A DNA stretch of 64,000 nucleotides from Rhizobium acidisoli (GCF_002531755.2 NZ_CP034998.1:3223501-3287500); one strand, 5' to 3'. Counted from the first letter of the stretch, positions 43,568 to 52,456 are shown. Notes: generated by a model not told the origin, from the sequence alone. Translations and numbers: made by a program.

Positions 43568-44526
43568 TCTCACCTTCGGCCGGAACAGCAAGACAGGGCC
43601 GTCCATTGCGAATTGCCTTAGGGATCGCCTCGGCGGGCCGCCCTTCGATATTGCGGGAGACGATCGATTATCTCACCGGCCTGCCGGATCAGGCGGAACG
43701 GCTCATCGTCTGCGTGCCCGTCGTCGAGGACGCGGCCGGGCTTGCCGACCGCCGCGATGTGGACGTCATCGTCGGCAGCCGCGGCCTGACCGCCCAGCGC
43801 AACAGGATCATCCAGGCCGCTGCGGCTGATACGGACGTTCTGATCTTCCTCGATGACGACTTCATTCCCGCCGCGACTTTCCTGTCGCGCATGGCGGCCG
43901 TCTTTGCAGCAAAGCCGGACGTGGCAATCGCCACCGGCGAGGTGCTGGCCGACGGCGTCCTCGACGGGGGCCTCAGCATGGCGAAGGCCTTGGAGGTTCT
44001 CCATACGGCAGGCGAAGGCGCCGAGCATGTGGCGGATGTCTACAACGCCTATGGATGCAACATGGCGGTTCGCCTTGCGCCCGTTGTCGAGCACGCCCTG
44101 GCCTTCGACGAACAGTTGCCGCTTTACGGCTGGCTCGAAGATGTCGATTTCAGCAGATCAATCGCCCGCCACGGCCGGTCCGTCTATGTCGAAGGCGCCC
44201 GCGGCGTGCATCTCGGGGTCAGATCCGGACGCCAGCCCGGCCGAAGGCTTGGCTATTCGCAGGTCGCCAATCCTGTCTACCTGATCCGCAAGGGTACGAT
44301 GTCGAAAGGCCGCGCAATCGCGCAGATTGGCCGCAACATCCTGGCCAATATGTCGGGCGCCCTGTTGAAGGACCGGCTGATCGACCGGTGGGGACGTTTG
44401 AACGGCAATCTGCTGGCGCTATCCGATCTTCTTGTCGGTCGCGCCTCTCCGTCCCGCATTCTCGAATTCGGCACTCAGTCGCCGCGCGAAATGCCTTCAC
44501 CGTCGATCGCAACGAAGCGGAGATAG
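43564..44526 (+). CDS. Glycosyltransferase family 2
   Basis: This 320-residue GT-A transferase has an N-terminal nucleotide-sugar domain with the metal-binding motif DVLIFLDDDFIPA (about 95-107) and the acceptor-side segment YGWLEDVDFSRSIARHG. No membrane helices, so it acts at the cytoplasmic face. The ATG overlaps the upstream stop (ATGA); the ExoF-like gene follows after 4 bases. It is one of at least five transferases in the locus building the repeat unit. Confidence 0.9.
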   Translation: MISPSAGTARQGRPLRIALGIASAGRPSILRETIDYLTGLPDQAERLIVCVPVVEDAAGLADRRDVDVIVGSRGLTAQRNRIIQAAAADTDVLIFLDDDFIPAATFLSRMAAVFAAKPDVAIATGEVLADGVLDGGLSMAKALEVLHTAGEGAEHVADVYNAYGCNMAVRLAPVVEHALAFDEQLPLYGWLEDVDFSRSIARHGRSVYVEGARGVHLGVRSGRQPGRRLGYSQVANPVYLIRKGTMSKGRAIAQIGRNILANMSGALLKDRLIDRWGRLNGNLLALSDLLVGRASPSRILEFGTQSPREMPSPSIATKRR

Positions 44527-44530
44527 ACCA

Positions 44531-45910
44531 ATGCAGCCTACATCCTTGTTCGATCGCCTCGTTTCCGCGGCACTCGCCTTGCTGGCATTCACCTGCCTGA
44601 CCGGCTGGAGCGTCGCCCACGCGCAAACATTCACTCTCGTGCCGGAAGACAAGGTCAGACTGCGGGTCGTCGAATGGCGGTCGTCGGATTCCCGCTATGC
44701 CAGCTGGGAGGCCCTCGATGGCGTCTATACCATCGACGATGCCGGCAACCTGTCGATCCCGATCGCTGGCCACCTGCAGGCGAATGGAAAGACGACCGAG
44801 CAGCTTGCCGATGCCGTTGCCAGCGCGCTGGCGGAAAAATCCGCACTTCCAGGCAAGCCGTATATCGCCCTGGAGATTGCCGAGCATGCGCCGATTTTCG
44901 TGACCGGAACCGTGCAGACCCCCGGCCGCTATCCGTTTGAACCCAACATGACGGTGATGAAGGCCGTCAGCATCGCCGGCGGCTTCCTCCGGGAACGCGA
45001 GGACAACACCTATTTCGAGCGCGACCGGATCCAGGCTGCCGGCGCCTACCGGACGGCCGTTATCAACCGGCGCGATCTCCTGATGCGGCAGGCGCGGCTG
45101 CGCGCCGAGATCGCCGGCCAGCAGAGTTTCGAGATCCCCGACGAACTGGTGGGAACGCCCGACGTCGACAAGTTGAAGGCACAGGAATTGAACCTGATGC
45201 GGTTGCGGCGCGTCGATATCGACAGCCGGATCGAAGCGGCGAATGACCTGACTCGCCTCTATGGCCAACAGGTCGAATCGCTTACGGCGAAGATCAGTTC
45301 GCAAAAACGGCAGATCGACCTTGCCCAGAAGGAACTGGACAATGTCAACAGCCTGGTGAGCAAAGGCCTCGTCAGCAATTCCCGCCAAGTCTCCGTCGAT
45401 CGCTGGGTGGCGGATGCGCAAGGCACCTTGATCGATCTCGAAGTCGCCCTGACCACGGCTCGCCAGGGCCTCAGCGAAGCGGACCGTTCCAAGATCAACA
45501 TCGTCAACAGGCAGAACAGCGAAAACCAGGACCTGCTGAACCAGGTCAATCTCGCGATCGGCAGGGCGGCGATCGATATCCAGGTAGCCCAGCTCCTCGG
45601 CGAACAGGCCGGCTACGACGCTCAGCTCGCCCAGATCAACACGGACGCGCCGGGGCTCGGCCGGGCAAAAAAGAACTACAGGATCGTGCGTCGCAACGAC
45701 GACGGAACCTCCCGCGACATCGTGGCGGACGAGCAAACCGCATTGCTGCCGCATGACCTCGTCGAGGTCGGCCTGGCCACGGCCCCTCAGGCGCCATCCT
45801 CGTCGCCACAGACAGCACCGCAGAAACAGAGTTCGGCGGTCCCGTCATCCGATGTGGCCGGAGACAATCGCTCCGCTCCCGGCTGGATATCCCAGACCGG
45901 ATCGAATTAG
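44531..45910 (+). CDS. ExoF-like outer-membrane polysaccharide export protein (Wza family)
   Basis: This 459-residue protein has a signal peptide (about 1-31, ending SVAHA), an N-terminal polysaccharide-export domain with KVRLRVVEWRSSD, an SLBB-like segment FVTGTVQTPGRYPFEPNM, and a long central coiled coil (about 180-340) as in rhizobial ExoF/PssN-type proteins. It should form or gate the outer-membrane exit. The ATG at 44531 heads the signal peptide; the open frame upstream overlaps the GT2 gene. The last 50 residues are Gln/Ser/Pro-rich. Confidence 0.88.
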   Translation: MQPTSLFDRLVSAALALLAFTCLTGWSVAHAQTFTLVPEDKVRLRVVEWRSSDSRYASWEALDGVYTIDDAGNLSIPIAGHLQANGKTTEQLADAVASALAEKSALPGKPYIALEIAEHAPIFVTGTVQTPGRYPFEPNMTVMKAVSIAGGFLREREDNTYFERDRIQAAGAYRTAVINRRDLLMRQARLRAEIAGQQSFEIPDELVGTPDVDKLKAQELNLMRLRRVDIDSRIEAANDLTRLYGQQVESLTAKISSQKRQIDLAQKELDNVNSLVSKGLVSNSRQVSVDRWVADAQGTLIDLEVALTTARQGLSEADRSKINIVNRQNSENQDLLNQVNLAIGRAAIDIQVAQLLGEQAGYDAQLAQINTDAPGLGRAKKNYRIVRRNDDGTSRDIVADEQTALLPHDLVEVGLATAPQAPSSSPQTAPQKQSSAVPSSDVAGDNRSAPGWISQTGSN

Positions 45911-46036
45911 GAGGCGATTGTGATCATCGACGACAGCCGGCGGGCTTTCGCCTCGCACATCCCGCCGAAAGCTGGATGCCACTTTCCGGCAAATGCCAGG
46001 CCTCGGCCGCTCACCCTTCTGCTCGGGATCTGAAGC

Positions 46037-47506
46037 ATGTCGATAGAGCCGATCGGTTTCGTGGTTCTGCTGCTTGGCGTGCTCAGCATGCTGAACGGCG
46101 CGCGTTTTGCCATCACCGCCCTTTGCCTTTCGACGTTGCTCGGTGCCGCAGCGGCTCTGCAGTTGCCGGCGCTTGGCGGCAGCAGCATCCAGCCGAGCCA
46201 TCTTCTGGTGCTCTTTCTGGTCATGACGGTCCTGCTGCGCCCGGTTCAGATGCAGGCGACGCTCGCCAGCATTGCCTATCCCGGCCCCGGCTTCTGGTTT
46301 GCCTGCTACATCCTGTTCTCCGTGGTGTCGTCCTTCTTCCTGCCCCGTATTTTTGCCGGCGCGACCCTCGTTTATTCCTCCGCCAGAGACCCCTCGGGGA
46401 TGATGTCGACGGTAGCGGCTCCACTGGCTCCGGGTTCATCCAATATCAGCCAGTCCGTTTATCTTCTCGGCGACCTCGCCTGCTTCGCCGTCGTCGCCGG
46501 ACTTGCCCGGCTGGGATATGGACGTTTCATCGCGCAGCAGCTGATCGTCGCGTCGATAGCGTGTTTTGCCTTCGCGCTGATCGATCTCGCAACGTTCCAG
46601 ATCGGCCAGGCCCAGCTGCTCGATATCATCAGAAATGCGAATTATACGATGCACACGGCCGAGGCCATCCACGGTTTCAAGCGCATCGTCGGCCCCTTTC
46701 CCGAAGCAAGCGCTTATGGCGCAGTCGCATTGGCTTATTTCGCCTTCACGCTCATGCTGTGGCTGGAGCGCGTCCAAAGCCGGATGGCTGGGTTGGCAAC
46801 GCTTCTTATCGGCCCGACCATCGTGCTCTGCACCTCGACAACCGCCTATGTCGCGGGCGTCTTCCTTGTCTGCATGTTCGTGTTGTTCTGCCTGAAACGA
46901 CTGATCGGCGGTTCCGCCACGACCCCGCACATGACTTTCCTTGCGATCACGCTGTTCTTCATCCCTTGCGCCATCACCGCGCTCAGCCTTGTCCCCGATG
47001 CGTGGAATTCCATCGCCGGTCTCCTGACCACCACCGTATCGGACAAGCTGCAATCGCAGTCCGGCGAAGAGCGCACCGCCTGGAACACCCTGGCATTGAT
47101 CGCATTCGTCGATACCGCCACTTTCGGCGCCGGATTGGGCACGGTTCGAGCTTCCAGTTTCATCGCCGCATTGCTGTCCAATGTCGGATTGACCGGCACC
47201 GCCCTGTTCGCCGTCTTCGTGTACAGCCTGGTGAGGGCAGCCGGTCGGTACAAATCCGGCGACCGGGAAACCCATGCGATCGGAACCGCCGCCGTGATGG
47301 CATCCATCGCACAGATCGGCTCCGCAGCGATATCGGGAAGCGGCACGGATCTCGGTTTGCTGTTCAGCACTTCGGCGGGGCTGGCCGCGGGCTGCTTGGC
47401 CGGAGCCTATGTGCCGCAGCATCGGGCGGCCTCATCGCCTGCGAACCGGCGTCCGCTGGAGGCATCGGCATCTCCTTTGAGAGCGCCGATGTATTCAGCG
47501 CCATGA
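46037..47506 (+). CDS. Wzy/O-antigen-ligase-like polysaccharide polymerase
   Basis: This 489-residue inner-membrane protein has about 11-12 hydrophobic segments, starting IGFVVLLLGVLSMLNGARFA, and a periplasmic loop with FGAGLGTVRASSF, the region where Wzy/WaaL proteins carry conserved Arg/Gly residues. The first-arm arginine cluster is not clear, so the polymerase role rests on topology and position between export and transferase genes. It probably polymerises units flipped by the Wzx-like protein. A ribosome site is weak (CTGAAG). Confidence 0.78.
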   Translation: MSIEPIGFVVLLLGVLSMLNGARFAITALCLSTLLGAAAALQLPALGGSSIQPSHLLVLFLVMTVLLRPVQMQATLASIAYPGPGFWFACYILFSVVSSFFLPRIFAGATLVYSSARDPSGMMSTVAAPLAPGSSNISQSVYLLGDLACFAVVAGLARLGYGRFIAQQLIVASIACFAFALIDLATFQIGQAQLLDIIRNANYTMHTAEAIHGFKRIVGPFPEASAYGAVALAYFAFTLMLWLERVQSRMAGLATLLIGPTIVLCTSTTAYVAGVFLVCMFVLFCLKRLIGGSATTPHMTFLAITLFFIPCAITALSLVPDAWNSIAGLLTTTVSDKLQSQSGEERTAWNTLALIAFVDTATFGAGLGTVRASSFIAALLSNVGLTGTALFAVFVYSLVRAAGRYKSGDRETHAIGTAAVMASIAQIGSAAISGSGTDLGLLFSTSAGLAAGCLAGAYVPQHRAASSPANRRPLEASASPLRAPMYSAP

Positions 47507-47694
47507 CGCCCGCTCGGGACTTTCGAGATGGCGCTAAATGGCAACCTGGCGCAGCCGGACACGGGCGAACACGGGTTCGCGGCCGCTCGGCCGCGCCGCA
47601 TCCTCCAGGGATTGCCGGTGAAATCAGGCCGCTGGTCGCAAACGATCCCAGACCGCGATCCAGGGAAGGATCGGCTTCAGCTTCCGTCTCAATG

Positions 47695-47991
47695 TCAGCT
47701 CTGCTGACGCTCGCTGGCGGCAGAGACACTGTCTGGGGAATTGCTCTGCCGCAGTCTGGCATTGCGCCGCAGGATACCCGACAGGAAGACGCCCGTGAGA
47801 TAGCCGATCTCCATCAGCACGAGGATCGCGATACCGGATCCGATCGCCGGTACGGTGGAGGACCCGCCCACGAAGGCTACGCCGCCGAAGCCGATTGCCA
47901 CAAGCATTGCGAAGATTGCGAAAGCCCAGGCGCGGATGCAAGCACCGGCAGCTATCGAAATCACGGCGGCAATCAGCGCGGTGATCAGCAT
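47695..47991 (-). CDS. Small ExoX/SyrA-like membrane protein (copy A)
   Basis: This 98-residue protein has three hydrophobic stretches (about 3-17, 23-41, 52-72) and a charged tail. The last helix, ILVLMEIGYLTGVF, resembles the ALLQVGYFxGVL motif of ExoX/Psi/SyrA exopolysaccharide production repressors, which lower EPS synthesis, in S. meliloti by acting on ExoY after translation. The paralog at 52457-52756 shares ISIAAGAxIRAWAFAxFA and LVLMExxYLxG. It is on the opposite strand to the surrounding EPS genes. Assignment is from motif memory and should be treated as likely, not certain. Confidence 0.65.
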   Translation of the reverse strand: MLITALIAAVISIAAGACIRAWAFAIFAMLVAIGFGGVAFVGGSSTVPAIGSGIAILVLMEIGYLTGVFLSGILRRNARLRQSNSPDSVSAASERQQS

Positions 47992-48299
47992 TCAAATACC
48001 TCTTCTCGCTGCAGCCCGACATGCGCCCCGGCCCCCATCGTCGTGGCAGGGGAGAAGATATCGAAACGCAGCGTCATCGCAGGCAGGGCATTCTTCATGG
48101 TGAATATCTCAACAATGAAACACACGAAAATCGCCGGCAGCCGGACGCCGATCAGCCAACGACCGAGACTGCATCTCGGCAATATATACCGGACCGGGCT
48201 TTCATACGACAGGCCCTTCGGCTCAATCAACAACTGTTCCCTCGACTTGGAAGGCGACAGCGATTTTGCGCTGTTAAGGACGATCGGAAAGGTGAAGAC
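47992..48299. other. Intergenic region between small membrane protein A and GT8
   Basis: These 308 bases must contain both divergent promoters. An open minus-strand frame (47985-48233) overlaps the small-protein start but has no family resemblance and is not conserved as a gene at the B copy. A ribosome site (GGAAAGGTGAAG) precedes the GT8 start. I see no palindrome of note. Confidence 0.5.
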
Positions 48300-49211
48300 A
48301 TGAACAATCAGTGCGTCGTCTACGTTACAGATGTCGAATATTCATTTCCGACTATTCTCTCGGCGCTGCAGGCTCGCAAATTCGCAAGCCCCGCGACCGA
48401 TGTCTGTGTCCTCATGTCGGAGCATCTCGATAATTTCTACGAACTGAGATCCCTGCTGGCAACGAGCGGGGTCGACTTGATCGATGCGACCGAAGCGCTG
48501 CAGGATTCGCTCGGCAAGCTCGATGGATCGCATTTCCAGGGACGTATCAGCGTCAGCACCATGGCCAAGCTGGTCCTTTGCGAGATCCTGCCTGCCAACT
48601 ATACCCAGATCATCTACCTCGATGGGGACACGCAGATCGTCAGCGATCTCGGCGGGCTCGAAAATGCGGTTGTGCCCGAGGGCAGGTTTTTCGCGGCGCG
48701 CGATTACACGGCGATCCATGACTTTCTCGACACCGGAAAGAACAGCCACTATTTCAACGCGGGGGTCTTGAAATTCCACCGCAACGGCTGGATCGGACAG
48801 GAGGCGCTTGAGCTTTTTGCTAGAAATCCAGAGGCCTGCGAGGGCAAGCACGATCAGGGCGCGTTGAATTATGTCTGCGGTTCATCGCTCATCCTCGTAT
48901 CGAACCGCTGGAACTTTCCCAAACAGTTCCTTCATCTGGTCAACATGTCCGCCCTGTCGATCGTCCATTATATGGCGCATCCGAAGCCGTGGCATGGCAC
49001 CTTCTTTCCCTGGACCGATCGGGAAAGCCAAGTCTATGTCGACCTGCGCAAAGCGCATCCGATTTATAACTCGCTGTATCGCGGAATAAGCTTCGATCGT
49101 AAGGCCCTGTATAAATACCGGTCGATGCGGGCACGCATCAAACACGCAATCGAGGCGAACGGACCCAATCCGCGGGTCCAGAGCCTGCTGGTTGGCGATT
49201 ACGCCGTGTAA
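48300..49211 (+). CDS. Glycosyltransferase family 8
   Basis: This 303-residue retaining GT-A transferase is of the LgtC/glycogenin family. It starts MNNQCVVYVTDVEYSFPTIL and has the metal motif IIYLDGDTQIVSDL (DxD), FNAGVLKFHR, the DQGALNYV segment and a C-terminal HYMAHPKPWHG metal-binding histidine. All signature residues are intact. The ATG at 48300 has a strong ribosome site and the longer upstream frame does not resemble the family. It probably adds a galactose or glucose to the repeat unit. Confidence 0.88.
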   Translation: MNNQCVVYVTDVEYSFPTILSALQARKFASPATDVCVLMSEHLDNFYELRSLLATSGVDLIDATEALQDSLGKLDGSHFQGRISVSTMAKLVLCEILPANYTQIIYLDGDTQIVSDLGGLENAVVPEGRFFAARDYTAIHDFLDTGKNSHYFNAGVLKFHRNGWIGQEALELFARNPEACEGKHDQGALNYVCGSSLILVSNRWNFPKQFLHLVNMSALSIVHYMAHPKPWHGTFFPWTDRESQVYVDLRKAHPIYNSLYRGISFDRKALYKYRSMRARIKHAIEANGPNPRVQSLLVGDYAV

Positions 49212-49340
49212 TGCATTGTCGTCAGCCTGGGGTGAATAGCCGCGTGACTGATATCGGCATCGCGGTCGACGCTTGGATTGCAGGCGGATGCGCAACTATT
49301 CATCTCTTAATTGCAGGATGGATAATGGTCAGGACAGAAT

Positions 49341-50363
49341 ATGAGTTATAGGGCTTCCGCCGCCAGTATCTCGCATTACGCAAAAGCCCGCCTGCGCCGC
49401 TCACTCAAGGCTCGGCAGGTTCGCTACGACCTACTGCGCAACGGGCTCAAGCAGGCGCGTCACGTTGTCATCTGCGTCATCCGCGACGAGGGCCACCGGC
49501 TGGCATTTTTCCTCCAGTATTATCGCGATCTCGGCTTCGAGCACTTCATCTGCATCGACAACGGCTCGACAGATGGCACGGTCGAATTGCTGGCCGGCTT
49601 CGACGATGTCTCCCTTCTTTCTGCCCACGGATCCTACAAGGCGGCGAGATTTGGAAACGACTGGATCAACGAAGTCATCAACCGGCATTGCCAGGAGAAA
49701 TGGGTTCTCTATGTCGACGCCGACGAGTTCCTGGTCTATCCGCATTGCGACACACGGCCGATCGATCAACTGACCGCCTATATCGATTCCACCGGCGGCC
49801 ATTCGCTGCGCTCGGTGATGATCGACATGTACAGCCCGCATCCCGTTCTCGAAAACATATGCGAACCCGGCCGCAATCCGCTTGAGGTCTGCAATCTCTT
49901 CGACCGGTCCGGCTATGTCGCGCATTTCGACGAACGCAACTGGACGATCTGGATCAAGGGAGGTGTTCGTGGCCGGGTGTATTTTCACGACCGGCTCTGG
50001 GACGGTCCCGCGCTCAACAAGATCCCCCTCGTCTATATCGAAGGTGAACGTCTTTTTCTCAAATCATCGCACCAGGTCTGGCCGCTCTCCCTGAATTTGG
50101 GCGATATGCGCGGAGCCCTCGGCGTCTCTGGCGCCCTTCTGCATTTCAAGTTCCTGTCGACCTTCGCTCACAAGGTTGCCGATGCGGCGCACCGGTCCCA
50201 GCACACGGAGGAATATGCGGTATACTCCTCGAGCAGGGACAAGGATGATTTCGTCTACGACGATACGGGCACCTACCGCAGCTGGAAGGATCTCTCCGAT
50301 CACGGGCTCATTCAGGGTGAAGGCTGGAAATACTGGAAGAATGCCTCCGAAAGCGAAGTCTAA
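49341..50363 (+). CDS. Glycosyltransferase family 2-like (Glyco_tranf_2_4 type)
   Basis: This 340-residue protein has the GT-A core ICVIRDEGHRLAFFLQYY, FICIDNGSTDGTVELL and the metal-binding YVDADEFLVYP, a layout I recall from the Glyco_tranf_2_4 group of rhizobial surface-polysaccharide transferases. No membrane segment. It is the last gene of the plus arm; its TAA runs into a rhizobial repeat and a hairpin terminator follows at 50511. The acceptor is unknown. Confidence 0.82.
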   Translation: MSYRASAASISHYAKARLRRSLKARQVRYDLLRNGLKQARHVVICVIRDEGHRLAFFLQYYRDLGFEHFICIDNGSTDGTVELLAGFDDVSLLSAHGSYKAARFGNDWINEVINRHCQEKWVLYVDADEFLVYPHCDTRPIDQLTAYIDSTGGHSLRSVMIDMYSPHPVLENICEPGRNPLEVCNLFDRSGYVAHFDERNWTIWIKGGVRGRVYFHDRLWDGPALNKIPLVYIEGERLFLKSSHQVWPLSLNLGDMRGALGVSGALLHFKFLSTFAHKVADAAHRSQHTEEYAVYSSSRDKDDFVYDDTGTYRSWKDLSDHGLIQGEGWKYWKNASESEV

Positions 50364-50466
50364 AGCGCGTCGCGATCTTTCGGATTCGCTCCTTGCGCTT
50401 TAGGTCTTTGCTTTTACGCATGTCGTTATCGTAAAACCGCTGCACACTTTTACGCGACATGCTTTA
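50362..50466 (+). repeat. Rhizobial intergenic palindromic repeat, copy 2
   Basis: It begins in the TAA stop of the GT2-like gene (TAAAGCGCGTCGCGATC) and ends GCGACATGCTTTAA. CATGTCGTTATCGTAAAACC and ACACTTTTACGCGACATGC form the hairpin half. Copy 1 at 18867-18970 has the same order of parts and likewise starts exactly in a stop codon. Confidence 0.8.
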
Positions 50467-50510
50467 ACCCATATTATCGGGAAGCCGCTTCAGCCGCCGT
50501 CAAACACAAG

Positions 50511-50530
50511 CCCCGCCGAGGCGGGTTTTG
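50511..50530 (+). terminator. Rho-independent terminator of the EPS plus arm
   Basis: CCCGC-CGAG-GCGGG followed by TTTTG gives a compact stem, tetraloop and short T-run on the plus strand, about 150 bases after the last transferase gene. The opposite strand lacks a T-run, so it serves the plus arm rather than the convergent Crp-like gene. Confidence 0.75.
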
Positions 50531-50569
50531 TCGAGGCTTTCGCGGCCGCATTCTTTCGTCGAGGCACCC

Positions 50570-51319
50570 TCAAGCGATGGCCACACCATCGGCGTAGGCT
50601 TCCAGCGCCTTCCGATTGAGAATGCGGATTTTGCCCTGCGTGCCGTCGACCACTTTGCTTTCGCGCAAACGCCGCAGGCATTGATTGACCTTTTCGCGCG
50701 ACGCCGGCAGCGTTGCCGCCAGGTCATGTTGGGAGATGATCAGCTCATCGCCGCTATGTTGCGCATCCACTTTGTACACGGCAGAAAGGCGCAGCAGCGT
50801 CCGGGCCAATCTCTGCCTCAGGTTCGATCCGGCGTTGGAAATGATCCGCAGTTCGAGTTCGGAAACACGCGCCAGCGCCTTCGACAGGATCTTCACCTGA
50901 AATTGCGGATCGTTCGCACACAAGTCCCGCAGCAAACGACCATCGAAGTAATGCAGTTCGCAGTCCGATAAGGCGCGATATTCCAGGCTGAGGGATTGCT
51001 TGCGCAACACCTCCAATTCGCCGATCAAGCCGCCTTTTGGAATCATCTCCACGATGAACTCCCGTCCATCGGCAAGCGGCGTACTTGCGCTCACCATTCC
51101 GCGCTGGACGCGGGCGAACATGTCGATGGCGTCCCCGGCGCCGGCGATCACCTCACCCCGGCGAAACTTTCGAACACTCGAACGGCAAAACGGGAACTCG
51201 TGATCCAGATCACCACGGCCGCCGTATATGACATCTGCAGGCCCTGAAGTAACCGCTTCACCTACTCGCGCCGCGCCTGCGCCAGTCTTGTTATCTCTGA
51301 TGTTAATCGCTCCGTCCAT
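50570..51319 (-). CDS. Crp/Fnr-family regulator (copy B)
   Basis: This 249-residue paralog of the regulator at 39774-40511 shares long blocks, including CRSSVRKFRRGEVIAGAG, GREFIVEMIPKGGLIGELEV and the HTH ISQHDLAATLPASREKVNQC, and the same MDG start with GGAGTTGCGTCT upstream. The N-terminal 40 residues and the linker differ. Nothing is coupled to it downstream, unlike copy A. It is divergent from the second ExoY-like gene, repeating the layout of copy A. The nearly identical recognition helix implies that A and B bind overlapping sites. Confidence 0.88.
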   Translation of the reverse strand: MDGAINIRDNKTGAGAARVGEAVTSGPADVIYGGRGDLDHEFPFCRSSVRKFRRGEVIAGAGDAIDMFARVQRGMVSASTPLADGREFIVEMIPKGGLIGELEVLRKQSLSLEYRALSDCELHYFDGRLLRDLCANDPQFQVKILSKALARVSELELRIISNAGSNLRQRLARTLLRLSAVYKVDAQHSGDELIISQHDLAATLPASREKVNQCLRRLRESKVVDGTQGKIRILNRKALEAYADGVAIA

Positions 51320-51773
51320 AGACGCAACTCCACGCAGACTAATTTAGCTATTACTATTCGGCGACATTCGTAATTCATTAAATTATAAAGTCAAATGATA
51401 ATAATATAAAGTCATCATCTGGATTTATACACAAATAGTGAATGATATTCACATTAATATATAACAAAATCCATATTCAATTTTAACTTATCGAGCGATC
51501 ATAAGCCATGGCTGGATTTTTATACGTTTTATGACAATCTCCAAAATGAAGCTTAGATCCACAAAATAGAAGAACAATATCGTCTCCTTCTCATTAATAT
51601 TAATAACATTTTGTTTATGCATCCCCAAACGCAAACAGTATCTTAAAATTTCGAAAGAAGATCTTTGGGAAATAAAGAATTTATTCACCATTATGACCTC
51701 GGTCACAGACATTAAACCTATAATGAAACAAGCTTCGGGTGGTATTTCTGGGATTCGCCCAACGGAGACGCGG
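51320..51773. promoter_or_regulatory. AT-rich divergent control region B with leader frame
   Basis: The region is very AT-rich. On the minus strand TTGACT (complement of 51389-51394) lies 70 bases before the Crp-like start, as in region A. ATAAAGTCA is repeated at 51385 and 51406, 21 bases apart. ATAAAGAATTTATT at 51672 and ATGACCTCGGTCACAGACA at 51693 correspond to the conserved block and leader start of region A. Here the leader frame continues in phase into the ExoY-like gene and has lost the AAGGA ribosome site. Confidence 0.55.
51438..51452. promoter_or_regulatory. Palindrome GTGAAT-GAT-ATTCAC, Crp-like site candidate
   Basis: Perfect 6-bp arms with a 3-base spacer, giving GTGA-N7-TCAC. 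It resembles a Crp half-site pair but with one base more than the canonical N6. It is about 120 bases upstream of the Crp-like start in the divergent region. I found no equally good copy in region A. Confidence 0.4.
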
Positions 51774-52424
51774 ATGGCGGGAAAAAATCAGGGCATCAAC
51801 CCAGCTGACCCCTGGCGGCGTAGCACCGGGGTGCGAAAGGAAGGGCGTCCCTTCAATTCGTCAAAATCCCATACAATCAGCAGAATTCTGAAGCGCGCGT
51901 TAGACCTTGTCATTGCGGCATCTCTTTTATTTCTTCTGTCGCCGCTCCTTCTGTCGGTAGCAGTCATTATAATGCTCAGCGATCGGGGCGCCGTTTTCAA
52001 TTCCCATCGGCTTATCGGCTATAAGGGAAAAGAGTTCGGTTGCCTCAAGTTTCGGACGACACGATCCGACGCAGCGGCCAGCCTGCATGCGACGATCGTC
52101 GGCGACATCCTGACGCGATCGAGCCTCGACAAGCTTCCGCAACTGATCAACGTGCTGCTTGGGCAGATGAGCCTCGTCGGGCCTCGCGCCATTGCCAAGG
52201 AAGAACTGCCCCGTTACGGCGAACACGCCTATGCCTACGTCGCAGTCCGTCCCGGCCTGACCGGTCATTGGCAGATCAGCGAACAGGTCAGTTATCAGAA
52301 TAGAGTTTTCCTCGACGTCGAGTATCTGCGCAATTGGACACTCACGTTGGATTTCATGATCATGGCAAAGACTATGGCGGCCCTGCTTTCCAGGCACGCT
52401 TTACTGCCCAAAACGGACCTGTAG
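51774..52424 (+). CDS. ExoY-like phosphoglycosyl transferase paralog lacking the catalytic segment (copy B)
   Basis: This 216-residue paralog of the enzyme at 40983-41684 keeps the membrane helix ALDLVIAASLLFLLSPLLLS (42-61), CLKFRT, VGDILTRSSLD, MSLVGPR and EELPRYGEHAYAYVAVRPGL. Between KFRTT (92-96) and VGDIL (109) it is 24 residues shorter than copy A, and the missing part includes KLKDDPRIT with the acidic pair needed for catalysis. LDELPQ is LDKLPQ and GPRPI is GPRAI. It is probably inactive. The ATG at 51774 follows GGAGACGCGG, matching copy A; a start at 51693 would add 27 residues. Confidence 0.82.
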   Translation: MAGKNQGINPADPWRRSTGVRKEGRPFNSSKSHTISRILKRALDLVIAASLLFLLSPLLLSVAVIIMLSDRGAVFNSHRLIGYKGKEFGCLKFRTTRSDAAASLHATIVGDILTRSSLDKLPQLINVLLGQMSLVGPRAIAKEELPRYGEHAYAYVAVRPGLTGHWQISEQVSYQNRVFLDVEYLRNWTLTLDFMIMAKTMAALLSRHALLPKTDL

Positions 52425-52456
52425 GGTCGTTCGGTTTTCCCTCATACCTCGTAGCA

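Noticed and set aside
47985..48233. 82-codon minus-strand frame overlapping the start of small membrane protein A
   Set aside because: The overlap is gene-like and a short LRFD stretch recurs before copy B, but copy B has no start codon and there is no family similarity.
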